NCBI GenBank assembly: GCA_964547525.1
Contig: CAZJOD010000193.1
Coordinates: forward strand, 1 to 6,250
Direction of reading: 5' to 3'
Source: CAZJOD01 sp964547525
GTDB taxonomy: Bacteria > Bacillota > Clostridia > JAAYHZ01
DNA: 6,250 bases
Positions 4,932 through 6,250 of this stretch are shown here, one piece after another (position 1 is the first letter of the stretch; each line of letters starts with the position of its first letter). The position numbers and the translations under genes are program-made. The notes beneath the pieces are model-generated. The model was not told the origin of the DNA and did no database searches. It saw nothing but the letters and a program-made list of their open reading frames with translations.

Positions 4932-6209
4932 TCAGAAAGCTTTTTGTACTCTATATACAACTTCCTGACCCGGAGCCAGCCAGTTGCTCACCTTTAGAGA
5001 TTCTTGCCCGTCGGCGTTTCCACATTTATATTCTTTTCCGTTCCAGTCAAATCCGAATATGGCTGTGTTTTTCCCGGCAAAGGTAATAGTTGCATTTACA
5101 TTGTCAGTTACGCTGTTATTTACAAGCATTACATATGGGCGATCATCTATATCCACAAACTCTCCTAATAGCAAAGGATGTCCTTCTTTATCAGGTCTAA
5201 TGTCAGTAACAACGTTATTTGCCGTAAATATATCACCCCAACCCATAGGCTCGGGTTTAAAAGTTACTCTGGTAGATGCAAGTCTTGTGAATAAATCACC
5301 GTACATCCTGTTAAAACTCCTTTGCACTCTTCGGATATCATAGTATGTTCCGGTTTTTTCCCAAAATTCATCCATCGGAGCAAATCTGTAGTTTTGGTTG
5401 TTTCCGGTCCTTAAGTAATAATGAAACCAATAAATGCCTTGCGCACCACTTGCTACAGAAGTATTAAACTGCCATCTGATATCATTGTAGTTTGGACAAC
5501 GATAATGATAATGTCCTACTGATAAAATTGTATTCCAAAAAGGAAGCCCGTGTCTTTGTGATGCTTCCCGGTATATCTTTAAATTCTTAAAATATCTGTC
5601 ATATCCCCTTTTATCGCCGGTCATCTGAGCATAACAATCGTAGCTTATAAAATCCGCTCCTGTCTTTTCCACAAATTTATCTAAATAATCAGGCCAGCTT
5701 ACCGTATCATGGTCGGCTTCACAATCCCAATACCACAACCAATGATTTGTGAAAGGACATAAATGAGGAGCCAGCTCCTTTTGTATTTTATGGCATTCAA
5801 AAAATGCATTTTTTTGATGGACGCTAGGTTCATCACCTATAAAAAATCCGAATAACCCCGGATGGTCACCAAAGTCTTTTAATGATTTTTGTACATTCTC
5901 TCTATAATTTGAAGGTACACTTCCGTCCGCTTCCATTTTCGCATGACATCTACAGTCATTTAAAACCAATTTGATTCCTCTGTCATACGCCCAGTCCAAC
6001 ATCTTTAAAATGTGCGCTTTTTGCACAGGATCTTCAGGATCAAAATATGAACTCTGAGTAACTGTAAACCCAGCATCAGCCCAGGATTCAACTTCTTTTT
6101 CATCCATATAAACAAAATCCTCGGTTAAATTCGTATAATTCCAAAATCCTAACGGAAATCCTTTTACACCAAGGGATTGACTCTTTTTTATGATCTCTTT
6201 TCTTTTCAT
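4932..6209 (-). CDS. Glycoside-hydrolase-like TIM-barrel protein with C-terminal beta domain
   Basis: A 425-residue protein without a signal peptide or membrane segment, hence cytosolic. Residues about 15-310 look like a clan GH-A-type (beta/alpha)8 barrel: KGFPLGFWNY near the start, AGFTVTQSSY (46-55) as an early strand, GIKLVLNDCRCH (78-89), then the diagnostic strand-4 motif GLFGFFIGDEPS with candidate acid/base E127, ADFISYDCY (185-193, D191), LPFWNTILS (222-230), and strand 7 GAQGIYWFHYYL (255-266). A beta-sandwich domain follows (about 345-422: LGEFVDIDDRPYVMLVNN...PGQEVVYRV), as in beta-galactosidase-like enzymes. No glutamate is evident at the end of strand 7, where the nucleophile usually sits, so activity and substrate are uncertain. 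The start has GGAGG 10 nt upstream. An upstream gene may precede it (possible stop at 6228-6230). It is followed by the decayed VCBS gene. Family known by resemblance only; no gene name is justified. Confidence 0.8.
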   Translation of the reverse strand: MKRKEIIKKSQSLGVKGFPLGFWNYTNLTEDFVYMDEKEVESWADAGFTVTQSSYFDPEDPVQKAHILKMLDWAYDRGIKLVLNDCRCHAKMEADGSVPSNYRENVQKSLKDFGDHPGLFGFFIGDEPSVHQKNAFFECHKIQKELAPHLCPFTNHWLWYWDCEADHDTVSWPDYLDKFVEKTGADFISYDCYAQMTGDKRGYDRYFKNLKIYREASQRHGLPFWNTILSVGHYHYRCPNYNDIRWQFNTSVASGAQGIYWFHYYLRTGNNQNYRFAPMDEFWEKTGTYYDIRRVQRSFNRMYGDLFTRLASTRVTFKPEPMGWGDIFTANNVVTDIRPDKEGHPLLLGEFVDIDDRPYVMLVNNSVTDNVNATITFAGKNTAIFGFDWNGKEYKCGNADGQESLKVSNWLAPGQEVVYRVQKAF

Positions 6210-6219
6210 ATAGAATTAT

Positions 6220-6224
6220 CCTCC
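6220..6224 (-). promoter_or_regulatory. Ribosome binding site of the glycosidase-like gene
   Basis: GGAGG on the minus strand, 10 nt before ATG 6209; it supports that start. Only 26 bp lie upstream in the window, with no promoter visible, so the gene is either preceded by a promoter off the edge or is internal to an operon. Confidence 0.7.
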
Positions 6225-6250
6225 AATTTAAATGAAATGGTGAATTGGGT

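Noticed and set aside
4984..5343. Plus-strand 119-codon ORF opposite the glycosidase-like gene
   Set aside because: Shadow of the C-terminal beta domain of the real gene.
6225..6250. Tail of an upstream gene ending at TAA (6228-6230, minus strand)
   Set aside because: Only seven in-frame codons are visible, too few to support a gene call.

Overview
The window is AT-rich, with strong AGGAGG-type ribosome binding sites, short intergenic gaps and overlaps, and every supportable gene on the minus strand. Gene style (PadR paired with a HAAS-type membrane protein, a cytosolic PAS/GAF histidine kinase with a single-domain receiver, a cytosolic glycosidase-like protein without a signal peptide) and promoter signals point to a low-GC Firmicute, most likely a member of the Clostridia. 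The species cannot be named from the sequence.

Read in the direction of transcription (high to low coordinate), three blocks can be seen. (1) 6209-4304: a glycoside-hydrolase-like TIM-barrel protein, followed 36 bp later by the wreck of a VCBS/FG-GAP repeat protein. The wreck keeps its own ribosome binding site and a recognisable first repeat and C-terminus. It has lost the frame near 4690-4715, has probably lost an internal stretch, and carries an in-frame TAG at 4379-4381, after which clearly homologous-looking coding sequence continues for 24 codons. A GC-rich hairpin with T-runs on both sides (4183-4216) probably ends this transcript. (2) 3911-1204: a two-component pair, a 776-residue soluble sensor kinase (GAF-PAS-GAF-HisKA-HATPase) overlapping by 25 bp a CheY-like receiver with no output domain. 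It has its own extended -10 promoter and is closed by a 33-nt perfect palindrome directly after the receiver stop codon. (3) 1009-12: a PadR repressor and a four-helix HAAS/DUF1700-type membrane protein, co-transcribed from a near-consensus sigma-A promoter that contains a dyad over its -10 box, so the pair is probably autoregulated.

Functionally, block 2 probably senses a cytosolic or small-molecule cue and passes phosphate to a receiver that must act through a protein partner. Block 3 is a common Firmicute cassette in which PadR controls a small envelope-related membrane protein. Block 1 is carbohydrate-related in character, but its substrate is unknown and half of it is decayed.

I found no tRNA, rRNA, CRISPR, complete mobile element or riboswitch. 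Nothing here is convincingly a new biological system. The items most worth checking are the decayed VCBS gene, the cysteine cluster in the kinase's first GAF domain, the N-terminal PAS-like stub of the kinase, and the layout of the PadR promoter.
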